From the NCBI GenBank assembly GCA_016235865.1, contig JACRIK010000003.1, positions 434,001-498,000 of the forward strand: a DNA stretch of 64,000 nucleotides. The letters are read 5' to 3'. This DNA is from Planctomycetota bacterium (GTDB lineage: Bacteria > Planctomycetota > MHYJ01 > JACQXL01). Below are positions 53,669-61,680 of this stretch, piece after piece. A model generated the notes under the pieces. That model worked only from the letters and a program-made list of their open reading frames with translations. It was not told the origin of the DNA and made no database searches. A program made the position numbers and the translations under genes. Each line of letters starts with the position of its first letter. The stretch's first letter is position 1.

Positions 53669-54649
53669 TTATTTTACCTGTTTTGCTTCCTCCTTTTTGG
53701 CTTGGGGCCCCCAGCCGATGGTTGCCCCAATTCTATTGTACAATTGATTATATAAATCCGCCTCATCTTTCCAGTCAATATGTTTATACTGTCGGGTATC
53801 AAAGTGAGCATCTTTCATACAATCCTGACGACAGGTATATATAACCGGAATATCCAATCCTTGAGCAAATCCGGCCTCAAAATAAACCCCGCCTCTTTGC
53901 CCAGTAAAATCTGCTACCAGAAATCTGCTTCTTTTTATTTCGGCGATGATTTCATCGTCTATCTTGCCCAGAAATTCCTTTTTGTCTATCCTTCTGGGCT
54001 CATAACCGGCATCTGTTATTGCCTTTTGGAAACCATTTTTATAGACATTATCCATAGATGAATCAAACCACATAGCCACGAATCCCTGGCGGGATTCTGG
54101 ATTGACCTTATCCAATTCATAAATACGGTCAAACCCCTTGGCGGTTATGTATATTGTTCTTCTGGAACCTTGTCGCGTGGTTTCTCTCGTATAATCCAGT
54201 TCTTTTAAGGCCTCTAATACTGCCGTAAATTCTTGCATATTAACAGCATAAAAAATAGCTGGCAATTCATAATCAACAATAATTGGCTGTCCGAAATGCA
54301 TGGAAAGTTTCCCCAGGTTTTGTAAAGCCCGATTTAATTTCTTATCAACACGTTTAGGAAACTGGTCTAATATCTCGTCAATGGTAATGAACGGAATGCC
54401 GTTGAAATCATTCTGGGAGGGCTTCTTATCGGTTAATGCGAGAGGGCTTTTTTCCGTTAGATAGCGTGACATAAGATAAGAAGCAATGCGTGTTTTATCT
54501 TCTGGAGATATCGCTCCAAGCGAAATCTTAAATACGTCGCTCGCTAAATATTTTCCGCAACTATCACACTGATATACATAAACAGCCGTATCTGGCCATC
54601 TACGAGTTTCTTTAGTTTGCTGATTACAAAACAGGCAGTTTGTGCTCAT
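53669..54649 (-). CDS. Zn-ribbon protein with deoxyribosyltransferase/TIR-like C-terminal domain
   Basis: 326 residues. The N-terminus has CLFC and CDSC pairs (a zinc ribbon). A middle helical region is followed by a Rossmann-like domain (about 188-300) starting GFVAMWFDSSMDNVY. It has EIKRSRFLVADFTGQRGGVY and the motif FEAGFAQGLDIPVIY, as in nucleoside 2-deoxyribosyltransferase-like and TIR-like proteins, where the Glu is catalytic. Proteins of this type occur in anti-phage loci as NAD+ or nucleotide-degrading effectors. The abiE pair lies just upstream, on the same strand. Confidence 0.75.
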   Translation of the reverse strand: MSTNCLFCNQQTKETRRWPDTAVYVYQCDSCGKYLASDVFKISLGAISPEDKTRIASYLMSRYLTEKSPLALTDKKPSQNDFNGIPFITIDEILDQFPKRVDKKLNRALQNLGKLSMHFGQPIIVDYELPAIFYAVNMQEFTAVLEALKELDYTRETTRQGSRRTIYITAKGFDRIYELDKVNPESRQGFVAMWFDSSMDNVYKNGFQKAITDAGYEPRRIDKKEFLGKIDDEIIAEIKRSRFLVADFTGQRGGVYFEAGFAQGLDIPVIYTCRQDCMKDAHFDTRQYKHIDWKDEADLYNQLYNRIGATIGWGPQAKKEEAKQVK

Positions 54650-54661
54650 TATAAAAACTCC

Positions 54662-55603
54662 TTATTTCATATTTTTTAGTCGCCAGAGCAGGTTGGGATG
54701 TTTCAGGATATCAGACGTATATTTATATGTTCCAAAGAGCAGTTTGGGTTTAACCTGTTTCTTATAAAACCCATCTATAAACACTTTTTCATCTTTGTTA
54801 AATATCAGGATTGACTTGATGAATTGGTTGACGATTTTAATTGCCGTATCAAATTTGAGTTTCTCCGCCTCGCGAAGCAGCGGACGAACCATTTGTTCAA
54901 AGCCACGCTTGTTAATATCTGCGCCTTTGAATTTAATCAGTTTCCTGAAGTGTTCTTCTTCCGTACATCCGGTCCAAACCACGAGTTTCCTTAAAAGGTC
55001 TTTATCATACAGGACTATATTTTGCGCTATTTTATAAACATCATAAAAATCTCTTGGTTGCTGGCGATTCAGGAAGGTAACTATCTTGCTGGCAAGCAGT
55101 TCCTCCAAAACCAAGGTATAAACATTGAACTTAGGTATTACTTCAAATAGCTCGGTTTTGAAGGGCAGGCTTTTCTTCTCTAATATCGGTAGGCGGTCAA
55201 GCCAATTAATATCTGTCTTAACTTCCGCATTGCTACCCCAAAGGTTTGGATATTTAAGAATAAATTGATGGGAGGCGTGACCTCTATCCCTTCCTATAGA
55301 TTTATATCCTAATCCGGATACTAAATCATGGATTTCCTTAAGTAAAGCCGGTTTCTGCGCTTCCATTGCTTCTTTTTCCAACGCGCCAATAAAATCCAAG
55401 TCAATATCAACCGAGAGACGCGGAATATCTGAATGAATGAAGTTTAATGCCGTGCCGCCCCGGAGCAGGAATTTATCCCTTAAAACAGGCGATTCGGTTA
55501 TCCGTTTAAGCAGGACGGTCAGGCGCCAGACCTTTTCCAGATTGTCTTTTGCAAAGCCGGTCTGGGCCGACTTTTTCTCAAGATACTTTTTGTCTGGTTG
55601 CAT
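54662..55603 (-). CDS. abiEii: AbiEii-type nucleotidyltransferase toxin
   Basis: 313 residues from the ATG at 55603; a frame start at 55636 would overlap the antitoxin gene more. LLRGGTALNFIH and SVDIDLDFIG give the nucleotidyltransferase Gly motif and metal-binding Asp pair of the AbiEii/AbiGii family. Type IV toxins of this kind block growth, in some cases by adding nucleotides to tRNA. The coding region overlaps abiEi by 26 bp, the usual antitoxin-toxin order. Confidence 0.9.
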   Translation of the reverse strand: MQPDKKYLEKKSAQTGFAKDNLEKVWRLTVLLKRITESPVLRDKFLLRGGTALNFIHSDIPRLSVDIDLDFIGALEKEAMEAQKPALLKEIHDLVSGLGYKSIGRDRGHASHQFILKYPNLWGSNAEVKTDINWLDRLPILEKKSLPFKTELFEVIPKFNVYTLVLEELLASKIVTFLNRQQPRDFYDVYKIAQNIVLYDKDLLRKLVVWTGCTEEEHFRKLIKFKGADINKRGFEQMVRPLLREAEKLKFDTAIKIVNQFIKSILIFNKDEKVFIDGFYKKQVKPKLLFGTYKYTSDILKHPNLLWRLKNMK

Positions 55604-56876
55604 ATTGGTATTTGTTAACAAGGTATTCCGGGACAATCAGATTCCATTCTTTAATTTGTTCGCCTGTCCCGCGGGCAAGCTTGGGCGGCCAGTAATATTT
55701 CGCCCGGCTGATGTGTTTCTTTATATTATCGAACACCTCTGGCTCCACCTTCCAGTTAGTTTCAAACAACCTAAGTAAAAACCCGGTCTTGGCATAAAGC
55801 GCTTTTTCATTAAACCGAGCGAGATATTCAATTAATCGCTGTATATCTATAAAAGCGCCTTCTGCGGGAGATACAATGTTTTTGCCCACATTAGATAGCA
55901 CATATTGTAGGAGGTCGTTAAATTCTTTATAATTCAAAATCGTTTCGGCCAACGTTACTTGTGTCCCCTGGCCGTCGGAAGAATTATAAATGGGGCCCGC
56001 TGAAAGGATAAGCGGCAAAATACGTTTTATCCGTTGCGGGTCTTCGCTTAAGTCGTTAGCAATAACAATATAACTATGCTGTTGTTCGGGATTCTCTTTG
56101 TATTTCACTCTAAGATATTGATATATCTTTTCCGCTACCTTAATATCTTGTTGGGCTTCGGGCAACGGGCAATAAAACAGTCCTACTAAAGACAGCTCAT
56201 AGCCGTTTCTTCCTGGCTTGATAATTCCGCTGTTGACCAAATGGTTAATGTCTGGGATTCTGGTCTCCCAATCAGCCCGGAATTTATTAACCGTTGGTGC
56301 TTCATTCTGGTTAATGGTATGTTTGTATATGACGGCTAATAAATCTGTGCCGCGTAACCCTTCCAAGGAGCGAATAAGTTCGTCCACACCGCCGGCCAGG
56401 TCCGGCTGGCGTAGGCAATCCAGAATAGTGCGCTCTATATCCGTTACATTAATAACCTGTCCTTCGCGAATAAGGGTTGTGGCGCCAAATAGGTCTTTCG
56501 TGAATCGCCATTTGTATTCTATTCCTTGATGAGCAAACGAGACAAACCGGTGCGGAGAGGAAATATAGACCCGGTTAAAAACCGACTGACCGATGCCGTG
56601 TAATTCCAAGGCCGAATAATAAGAAATTGCATACGGTTCCGAGACCCGGCTGGCCACCAGGAATTTATCCGGCTGATAGTCCTTTCCGACAAACTCTATC
56701 GGCACCAGCGCATAAAGCCCCCGGCGAATCTTCTTAAGATAACCACCTTGATTTAATCTGGTCAATTCCTGGGCGGTTTGATATTTATCCTCTGTGACGG
56801 ATAAAGCATCATTGGTAGTTATTATTGCCTTGTCTTTTAACTTCTCGTATAGGTTAGGATAAAGTTTTGGTGACAT
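55578..56876 (-). CDS. abiEi: AbiEi-type antitoxin/transcriptional repressor
   Basis: 432 residues, longer than the roughly 200-residue streptococcal AbiEi. The N-terminus has a winged helix (about 15-65, ALSVTEDKYQTAQELTRLNQ). A central AbiEi antitoxin domain contains EPYAISYYSALELHGIG and TDIERTILDCLRQPDLAGG. The extra C-terminal region (about 215-432) is helical and of unknown role. It is expected to repress its own promoter and neutralise AbiEii. A strong promoter with a palindrome in its spacer lies 56 bp upstream. Confidence 0.9.
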   Translation of the reverse strand: MSPKLYPNLYEKLKDKAIITTNDALSVTEDKYQTAQELTRLNQGGYLKKIRRGLYALVPIEFVGKDYQPDKFLVASRVSEPYAISYYSALELHGIGQSVFNRVYISSPHRFVSFAHQGIEYKWRFTKDLFGATTLIREGQVINVTDIERTILDCLRQPDLAGGVDELIRSLEGLRGTDLLAVIYKHTINQNEAPTVNKFRADWETRIPDINHLVNSGIIKPGRNGYELSLVGLFYCPLPEAQQDIKVAEKIYQYLRVKYKENPEQQHSYIVIANDLSEDPQRIKRILPLILSAGPIYNSSDGQGTQVTLAETILNYKEFNDLLQYVLSNVGKNIVSPAEGAFIDIQRLIEYLARFNEKALYAKTGFLLRLFETNWKVEPEVFDNIKKHISRAKYYWPPKLARGTGEQIKEWNLIVPEYLVNKYQYATRQKVS

Positions 56877-56931
56877 ATAATATAGTTGTTAATAACGCAT
56901 TTAATTATACATATAAACCACTCTTGGGTGC

Positions 56932-56960
56932 ATTATAAACAACTGTTAGTTGTTTGTCAA
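56932..56960 (-). promoter_or_regulatory. Consensus abiE promoter with operator palindrome in the spacer
   Basis: On the minus strand: a perfect -35 TTGACA (56960-56955), a 17-bp spacer and a perfect -10 TATAAT (56937-56932). The whole spacer is the palindrome AACAACTGTTAGTTGTT (56938-56954; arms of 7). Further half-sites are AGTTGTT (56884-56890) and AACAACT (57002-57008). A repressor bound there would block RNA polymerase, as expected for AbiEi autoregulation. Confidence 0.85.
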
Positions 56961-57000
56961 GCATTTTATTATACATTATTTGATAAATTTACTGCATTAA

Positions 57001-57678
57001 GAACAACTGGATTCTTCAATATTTGAAAAAGTCAACATAGCTTATTAGTAGTACTAAACACCTCCGGCCATGTTTGGAAGGCGTTTTTTCCTAAAACACC
57101 ATATTTTCTCATATAGTAAAATAGGCGTTTTAAGGAAAATAATGCCCTTATCGTGCTTATTGTCAACATAAAACAGGGGTTTTGTCAACATAATCCCGGT
57201 TTGTTGTCAACATAAACGGCTAAAGCCCCATTTTGGCAACCTTGCTTGCCAAAAAAGGCCTCGTTTGGCAAGCGTCCTTGCCAAAATCAGCTAAACATAC
57301 CTCTAAATCAAGCAGGGTTGACTTGTAATACCAGAAGTTCACCTAAGTCAACCTGCCTTATCTTAGCAGGCACTTCTGTGTCGATCTGCTTGCACTGAGC
57401 GTAGCGAATGTGTGGTTCTACCTATTTTATCTGAATTCCCATTTTAGGTGTCACAAAACGCCCCTTGGCTGAATGAGAGGGTGAGAGAGGAGGACGTTAA
57501 AGGTCCTGTGCAGGCCGGCCGGCAGGGACCGATGACGGACTCCAACTTTCCTCCCTAACCCATGCGGGTGGGGAGAACCTCATTAACCTTAGGGCAAGGT
57601 AATCCCGCCATTCGGCGGGATGTAAGAGTTTGTAACTCGCTTCGCTCTAACAAACGCTAACAAAGGGGGTGATAAAAT
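57001..57678. other. Gene-free repeat and hairpin region upstream of the tail-like genes
   Basis: No gene seen. It includes 22-bp array 4 (57160-57225) and TTGGCAA/TTGCCAA inverted pairs (57233-57252 and 57265-57284, a 32-bp repeat). A row of hairpins follows at about 57504-57665: GGTCCTG/CAGGGACC, ATCCCGCC/GGCGGGAT and GTTTGT/ACAAAC. AGGGGGTGAT then precedes the next ATG. Confidence 0.7.
57160..57225. repeat. 22-bp-phased array 4 (three units)
   Basis: TTGTCAACATAA begins at 57160, 57182 and 57204, exactly 22 bp apart, while the second half of each unit differs. It is too short to judge the phase further, but it repeats the 22-bp period of arrays 1-3. Confidence 0.7.
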
Positions 57679-58476
57679 ATGGCAACCAAAGTATCTGGTG
57701 TAAGGTTGGTAATACCCGAAACCAATCCTCCGGCTGACTATATGGCTGAACAGTGGCGCGATTCCCTGAAGAATAACGCTATGCGTATCAACCAGAAACG
57801 CCAGCAGGCGGTTCCGGACGAGGGTAAATTCCAGACCAAACTGGCTGCACCGTCAGGACTTGAATGGGCTAAGGTGATGGACCCGACTTACCGCTCCAAG
57901 AGCGAGTTGAGCGCGGATGACATCAGGACGGCCCAGATGAGAAACCTGATGGATGCCTTCAGCAAGTGGGAATTGGGTCTTGCCTACGCATTTGAGACCG
58001 TGGACGGCGTGGAAGCCAAACGGTTCAAGGATGCGGTTGACAATAAATCCGATTCCTGGGCTGACGGAGTAACCAGGAAGACGCTTCGTTTCACCGGCGA
58101 CAAGGTCAGGGGCAGGGGCGCGGCACCTATCGCGGCCTACTGGCTGGCCGGTGACAAGCGGGTGGGCGAGATGCTTCGGGCTGGCGATACGGTTACTACA
58201 GGCGGACCAATCAACGTGGCTAAGGTCGGATTCAGGACATTCCTGAAGACCGGCTTGGTGCAGAGATTGATTCAGTCCGGAGTGGTGATTGTCCGTTCGG
58301 GTTATGACCCGGCCGTGATTGGCGCGCAGAATGGCTTTATCAACGAGTTCTTGAAAGGCGTTCAGGATGCGGCATTCGCGGAGTTCCAGCCGCTGCTTCT
58401 CCCGGACAAATCCTTCTGCCGTTATGAACTGACTGACGGGGTGCTTTACCTCAACATTCAGGTAGTAACGCCGTAG
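57679..58476 (+). CDS. Hypothetical protein, possibly phage-structure related
   Basis: 265 residues, unrecognised. There is no signal peptide or membrane helix. It has an acidic/Gly-rich middle and ends in a beta-rich segment (RYELTDGVLYLNIQVVTP). A strong AGGGGGTGAT ribosome-binding site precedes the ATG. The next gene, 160 bp downstream on the same strand, is tail-fibre-like, so a structural or virion-related origin is possible, but this is inference from position alone. Confidence 0.7.
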   Translation: MATKVSGVRLVIPETNPPADYMAEQWRDSLKNNAMRINQKRQQAVPDEGKFQTKLAAPSGLEWAKVMDPTYRSKSELSADDIRTAQMRNLMDAFSKWELGLAYAFETVDGVEAKRFKDAVDNKSDSWADGVTRKTLRFTGDKVRGRGAAPIAAYWLAGDKRVGEMLRAGDTVTTGGPINVAKVGFRTFLKTGLVQRLIQSGVVIVRSGYDPAVIGAQNGFINEFLKGVQDAAFAEFQPLLLPDKSFCRYELTDGVLYLNIQVVTP

Positions 58477-58481
58477 GATAA

Positions 58482-58512
58482 ATGCGGAATGCGGAGTGTG
58501 GAGTTCGGAATT
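58482..58512. repeat. TTCCGCA-type repeat, intergenic copy
   Basis: ATGCGGAATGCGGAGTGTGG and following GAGTTCGGAATT is the reverse of the repeats found inside leuS and mnmE. Confidence 0.7.
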
Positions 58513-58636
58513 GTTTCGGGCTCCACCTCCGCTCCGCATAACCCATACAGGATAAACGAAAGAACGGACAAACCAAGAAACCGAGGAACATGTTCTCCCG
58601 TTCTTTAGTTCTTCAGTAAATATTGGAGATATTTTT

Positions 58637-59596
58637 ATGTCAGACACATTAAAACCATTATCCGTAAAGACGGAACATCTGGCTACCAAATCAGTAACCA
58701 GCGAGAAGATTGCGGAGAAGGCCATAGAAAACAGGCACATCAAGGAAGGCACGGTCACGCCTGATAAGATGACATTTACGCCGGTAAGCCGGCCGATTTC
58801 GCCGCCGATTGATTCGGCCGAGATTAAAGACGGCGCGATTAAGACCGATGAGCTTGCCGGTAACGCAGTCACGGCTGATAAAATTGCGCCTAACGCCATC
58901 ACTGCTGAGAAGATACTGAATGGTGCAGTTACCAGTGAAAAGATTCGTGACGGCGCCATTACCAAGGAAAAGATGGCTGACGGGATTATCGGAACAGCCG
59001 AGATAATTGACGGGTCAATCACTTCAGCCAAGTTAGCCGGCAATTCCGTAACCGCTGCGAAAATCGCATCTAACGCCGTAGGTTCTTCAGAGATTCAAAA
59101 TGGCGCGGTGACACCGGCCAAGCTGTCGTTCTCGGTGCCGAGCCGACCGTTAACTCCGCCGGTTACTACAGCAGAAATCGGTGATGGACAAGTGACACAG
59201 GCCAAACTGGCACCCGGCGTAGGCGGCGGAGATACGCTAACTATGTTCCCAACGCCCCAGACCGCCCTGGACCAAGGCGGGATTATTGCCACGACCGTAC
59301 CGGCCAGCGTTGACCTTTCCGCAATCATCCCGGTAGGCACCAAGGGCGTGATTGTCTCCATCGCCTGTATTACCCAGGGTTATACCGATGGCGGGATGAT
59401 GGCATACATCTTCCGTCAGTTGGGCGCGGAATATGCCCTGCAAGTCGGGGCTCCGGCAATTAACGCTCCGGGGATTAGTAACGGTGGCTCAGTCCTGATG
59501 CCGGTGGCAGCTGATAGGACGTTGCTTTGGCAAGCTTATGTAGCTGGGAATAACTCAACGGAACTCGTAATTTATATCCTCGGATATATAATGTAG
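58637..59596 (+). CDS. Tail-fibre-like repeat protein
   Basis: 319 residues. Residues about 1-200 are a run of short degenerate repeats of the form (A/G)xxxAxKIxDGAITxxKL (for example SEKIRDGAITKEKMADGII), typical of trimeric phage tail-fibre shafts. The remaining about 115 residues form a distinct, probably globular tip (about 205-319). This architecture suggests a receptor-binding fibre of a phage remnant, tailocin or secreted adhesin. No capsid, terminase or integrase gene accompanies it. A hairpin terminator follows. Confidence 0.75.
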   Translation: MSDTLKPLSVKTEHLATKSVTSEKIAEKAIENRHIKEGTVTPDKMTFTPVSRPISPPIDSAEIKDGAIKTDELAGNAVTADKIAPNAITAEKILNGAVTSEKIRDGAITKEKMADGIIGTAEIIDGSITSAKLAGNSVTAAKIASNAVGSSEIQNGAVTPAKLSFSVPSRPLTPPVTTAEIGDGQVTQAKLAPGVGGGDTLTMFPTPQTALDQGGIIATTVPASVDLSAIIPVGTKGVIVSIACITQGYTDGGMMAYIFRQLGAEYALQVGAPAINAPGISNGGSVLMPVAADRTLLWQAYVAGNNSTELVIYILGYIM

Positions 59597-59617
59597 CCCC
59601 GGCAAAGACTGCCGGGG
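59597..59617 (+). terminator. Hairpin after the tail-fibre-like gene
   Basis: CCCCGGC (59597-59603) and GCCGGGG (59611-59617) form a 7-bp stem overlapping the region just after the stop codon; TCTAACTC follows, so the T-run is weak. Confidence 0.6.
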
Positions 59618-59624
59618 TCTAACT

Positions 59625-59785
59625 CACTGTAACGACCTTCGGTCTAACAGTGAGTAAGAGGTACGTGGTGTAGCAACCACAGATGACACAGATGGCTCAG
59701 ATTAATCGGTGTCAGTACCCGGTGCGCCGCCTGCGGCGTACTGCCGACCAGTGCTTTGCACAGGGCAGTGAAATCTGTGGTGCAG
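59625..59785. repeat. Nested hairpins between the tail-fibre-like gene and gdhA
   Basis: ACTCACTGT/ACAGTGAGT flank a short loop (about 59621-59655). CCACAGAT (about 59679) and ATCTGTGG (about 59773) are 8-bp arms of a larger fold that encloses CGCCGCCTGCGGCG (about 59731-59744). The CACAGATGACACAGATGG type recurs in the redoxin gene. Confidence 0.55.
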
Positions 59786-59791
59786 AAACGA

Positions 59792-59823
59792 AAGCGCCCC
59801 CTGATTTTCATCAGGAGGCGCTT
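59792..59823 (-). terminator. Terminator of gdhA
   Basis: AAGCGCCCCCTGA (59792-59804) and TCAGGAGGCGCTT (59811-59823) form a 13-position stem with one mismatch. On the minus strand it lies about 33 bp after the gdhA stop and is followed by TCGTTTCT. Confidence 0.75.
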
Positions 59824-59855
59824 CTTGCTATAAGCTCTTTGCTCTACGCTATTCG

Positions 59856-61196
59856 TTAGACCACCCCCTGGTCCATCATTGAATCCGCCACCTTGACGAA
59901 TCCGCCGATGTTAGCGCCGCTGACGTAATTGATGAACTTGCCTTCCGTGCCGTACTTGACGCAGGTGGCATGGATGTCCTTCATGATGTTGTGCAGTTTC
60001 TCGTCCACCTCTTCGCGGGTCCAGGACAGCCGGAGCGAGTTCTGTGACATTTCCAGGCCGCTGGTGGCTACGCCGCCGGCATTGGCCGCCTTGGCCGGTC
60101 CGTAGAGGATTTTGGCATCGAGATAGGCGTTGATGGCGTCGATGTTGCTGGGCATATTGGCGCCTTCGGCCACGCACATACAGCCGTTCTTGATGAGCAG
60201 TTTGGCTTCGTCGCCGTCAATCTCGTTCTGGGTGGCGCAGGGCAGCGCCACGTCGCACTTGATGCCCCAGGGCTTTTTGCCGGCCAGATACTTGGCGCCG
60301 AACTTGTCCGCGTATTCCTTGATTCGGCCCCGCTTGACGTTCTTCAACTCCATGACAAAGGCCAGTTTTTCCTTGGTCATGCCCTTTTCATCATAAACCG
60401 TGCCGTCTGAGTCGGACATGGATACGACCTTGCCGCCCATTTCCATGGCTTTTTCAGCCGCGTACTGGGAGACATTACCTGAGCCGGAGATGACCACGGT
60501 CTTGCCTTTGAGCGTTTCCTTGCGGGTCTTGAGCATCTCGTCCACGAAATAAAGCACGCCGTAGCCGGTGGCTTCCGGACGAATCAGCGAGCCGCCCCAG
60601 TTCCGGCCCTTGCCGGTTAAGACGCCGGTGAATTCGTTGCGCAGGCGCTTATACTGCCCGAACAGGAAGCCGATTTCCCGGCCGCCCACGCCGATGTCGC
60701 CGGCCGGAACATCAGTATCCGGGCCGATGTGGCGGAAGAGTTCGCTCATAAACGACTGGCAGAAGTGCATGACTTCGTTGTCCGACTTGCCCTTGGGGTC
60801 GAAATCCGAGCCGCCCTTGCCGCCGCCCATGGGCAGCGTGGTCAGTGAGTTTTTAAAGACCTGTTCAAATGCCAGGAATTTGAGGATGCCCAGGTTGACC
60901 GATGGGTGCAGGCGCAGGCCGCCCTTGTAGGGGCCGATGGCGCTGTTCATCTCAATCCTGAACCCGCGGTTGACCTGGACCTCGCCCTGGTCGTTAACCC
61001 AGGGTACCCGGAACATCATGACCCGTTCGGGCTCGACGATTCTTTCCAGAATCTTGGCTTTTTGGTATTTGGGGTTCTTTTCTATGAAGGGCATGATTGA
61101 TGAGAGCACCTCATAGACCGCCTGGTGGAACTCTGTTTCCGAGGGGTTCTTGGCCTTGACCCTGTCCATAAATTGCGTTAGGTTGTTTCCGGCCAT
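59856..61196 (-). CDS. gdhA: NADP-type glutamate dehydrogenase
   Basis: 446 residues from the ATG at 61196, matching the E. coli length; a frame start at 61250 also has a ribosome-binding site but adds an unconserved 18-residue tail. The substrate loop has PMGGGKGGSDFDPKGKS with the catalytic Lys, then PAGDIGVGGREIGFL. The dinucleotide motif GSGNVSQYAAEK follows, and SDSDG at the coenzyme site suggests NADP use. It assimilates ammonium into glutamate in the cytoplasm. The predicted promoter lies about 235 bp upstream, giving a long leader. Confidence 0.95.
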   Translation of the reverse strand: MAGNNLTQFMDRVKAKNPSETEFHQAVYEVLSSIMPFIEKNPKYQKAKILERIVEPERVMMFRVPWVNDQGEVQVNRGFRIEMNSAIGPYKGGLRLHPSVNLGILKFLAFEQVFKNSLTTLPMGGGKGGSDFDPKGKSDNEVMHFCQSFMSELFRHIGPDTDVPAGDIGVGGREIGFLFGQYKRLRNEFTGVLTGKGRNWGGSLIRPEATGYGVLYFVDEMLKTRKETLKGKTVVISGSGNVSQYAAEKAMEMGGKVVSMSDSDGTVYDEKGMTKEKLAFVMELKNVKRGRIKEYADKFGAKYLAGKKPWGIKCDVALPCATQNEIDGDEAKLLIKNGCMCVAEGANMPSNIDAINAYLDAKILYGPAKAANAGGVATSGLEMSQNSLRLSWTREEVDEKLHNIMKDIHATCVKYGTEGKFINYVSGANIGGFVKVADSMMDQGVV

Positions 61197-61340
61197 ATTG
61201 GTATCCTTTCTGTTTTCCTTTCGGACCGATTTCTCCATTGTCTGCGGCATTTGCTGGTCCTTTCTATGGTTAAGTTATGATAGTTAGTATATTATTTCAC
61301 GAGGTTGCGGTTCCCACAGGAACTAAGCGAAGCGTGAATC

Positions 61341-61680
61341 CGAGCATTCAGCCAGCGGCTGAAGCGCAGGTCAACCCGGTGGCTCATGGCGCTTTTGGCA
61401 TACTTGTTTTCTCCGTCTAAAGGGACTGTTACTATAACACGGAAACCGGAAAAGTCAAGAAATAATTGGGGAAAATATTAACACGAATAAAACGAATAGC
61501 ACCCCGAAAGCTTTCGGGGTGGGATTCGCCTTTATTCGCTGGACGCGGTCTCTTCGGAGTGTACCCGGAGCGCTGTCCCCGTTCCGTTCCGTCGGTACTC
61601 GCGACCAATTCCACGATTCACATCGTGGAACAGGGCAGCCACTGGCTGAATGCTCCCGACCATTGCTGCGCAAAGGGCGC
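61341..61680. repeat. Inverted repeat pair around the gdhA promoter
   Basis: GAGCATTCAGCCAGCGGCTG (61343-61362) and its inverted relative AGCCACTGGCTGAATGCTC (about 61636-61654) enclose the gdhA promoter. They also enclose ACGAATAAAACGAATAGC (about 61483-61500), the palindrome CCCCGAAAGCTTTCGGGG (61502-61519) and CGCTGGACGCGGTCTCTTCG (61537-61556). The last resembles 47207-47226. No gene is seen in this 484-bp gap. Confidence 0.6.
61431..61458 (-). promoter_or_regulatory. Candidate gdhA promoter
   Basis: On the minus strand: TTGACT (61458-61453), a 16-bp spacer and TATAGT (61436-61431). The implied leader is about 230 nt and contains repeat-derived hairpins. Confidence 0.55.

Noticed and set aside
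57853-59043. 396-residue minus-strand frame across the two tail-like genes
   Set aside because: Antisense to two well-supported genes; its Ser/Ala/Ile repeats mirror the fibre repeats on the plus strand and it has no ribosome-binding site.
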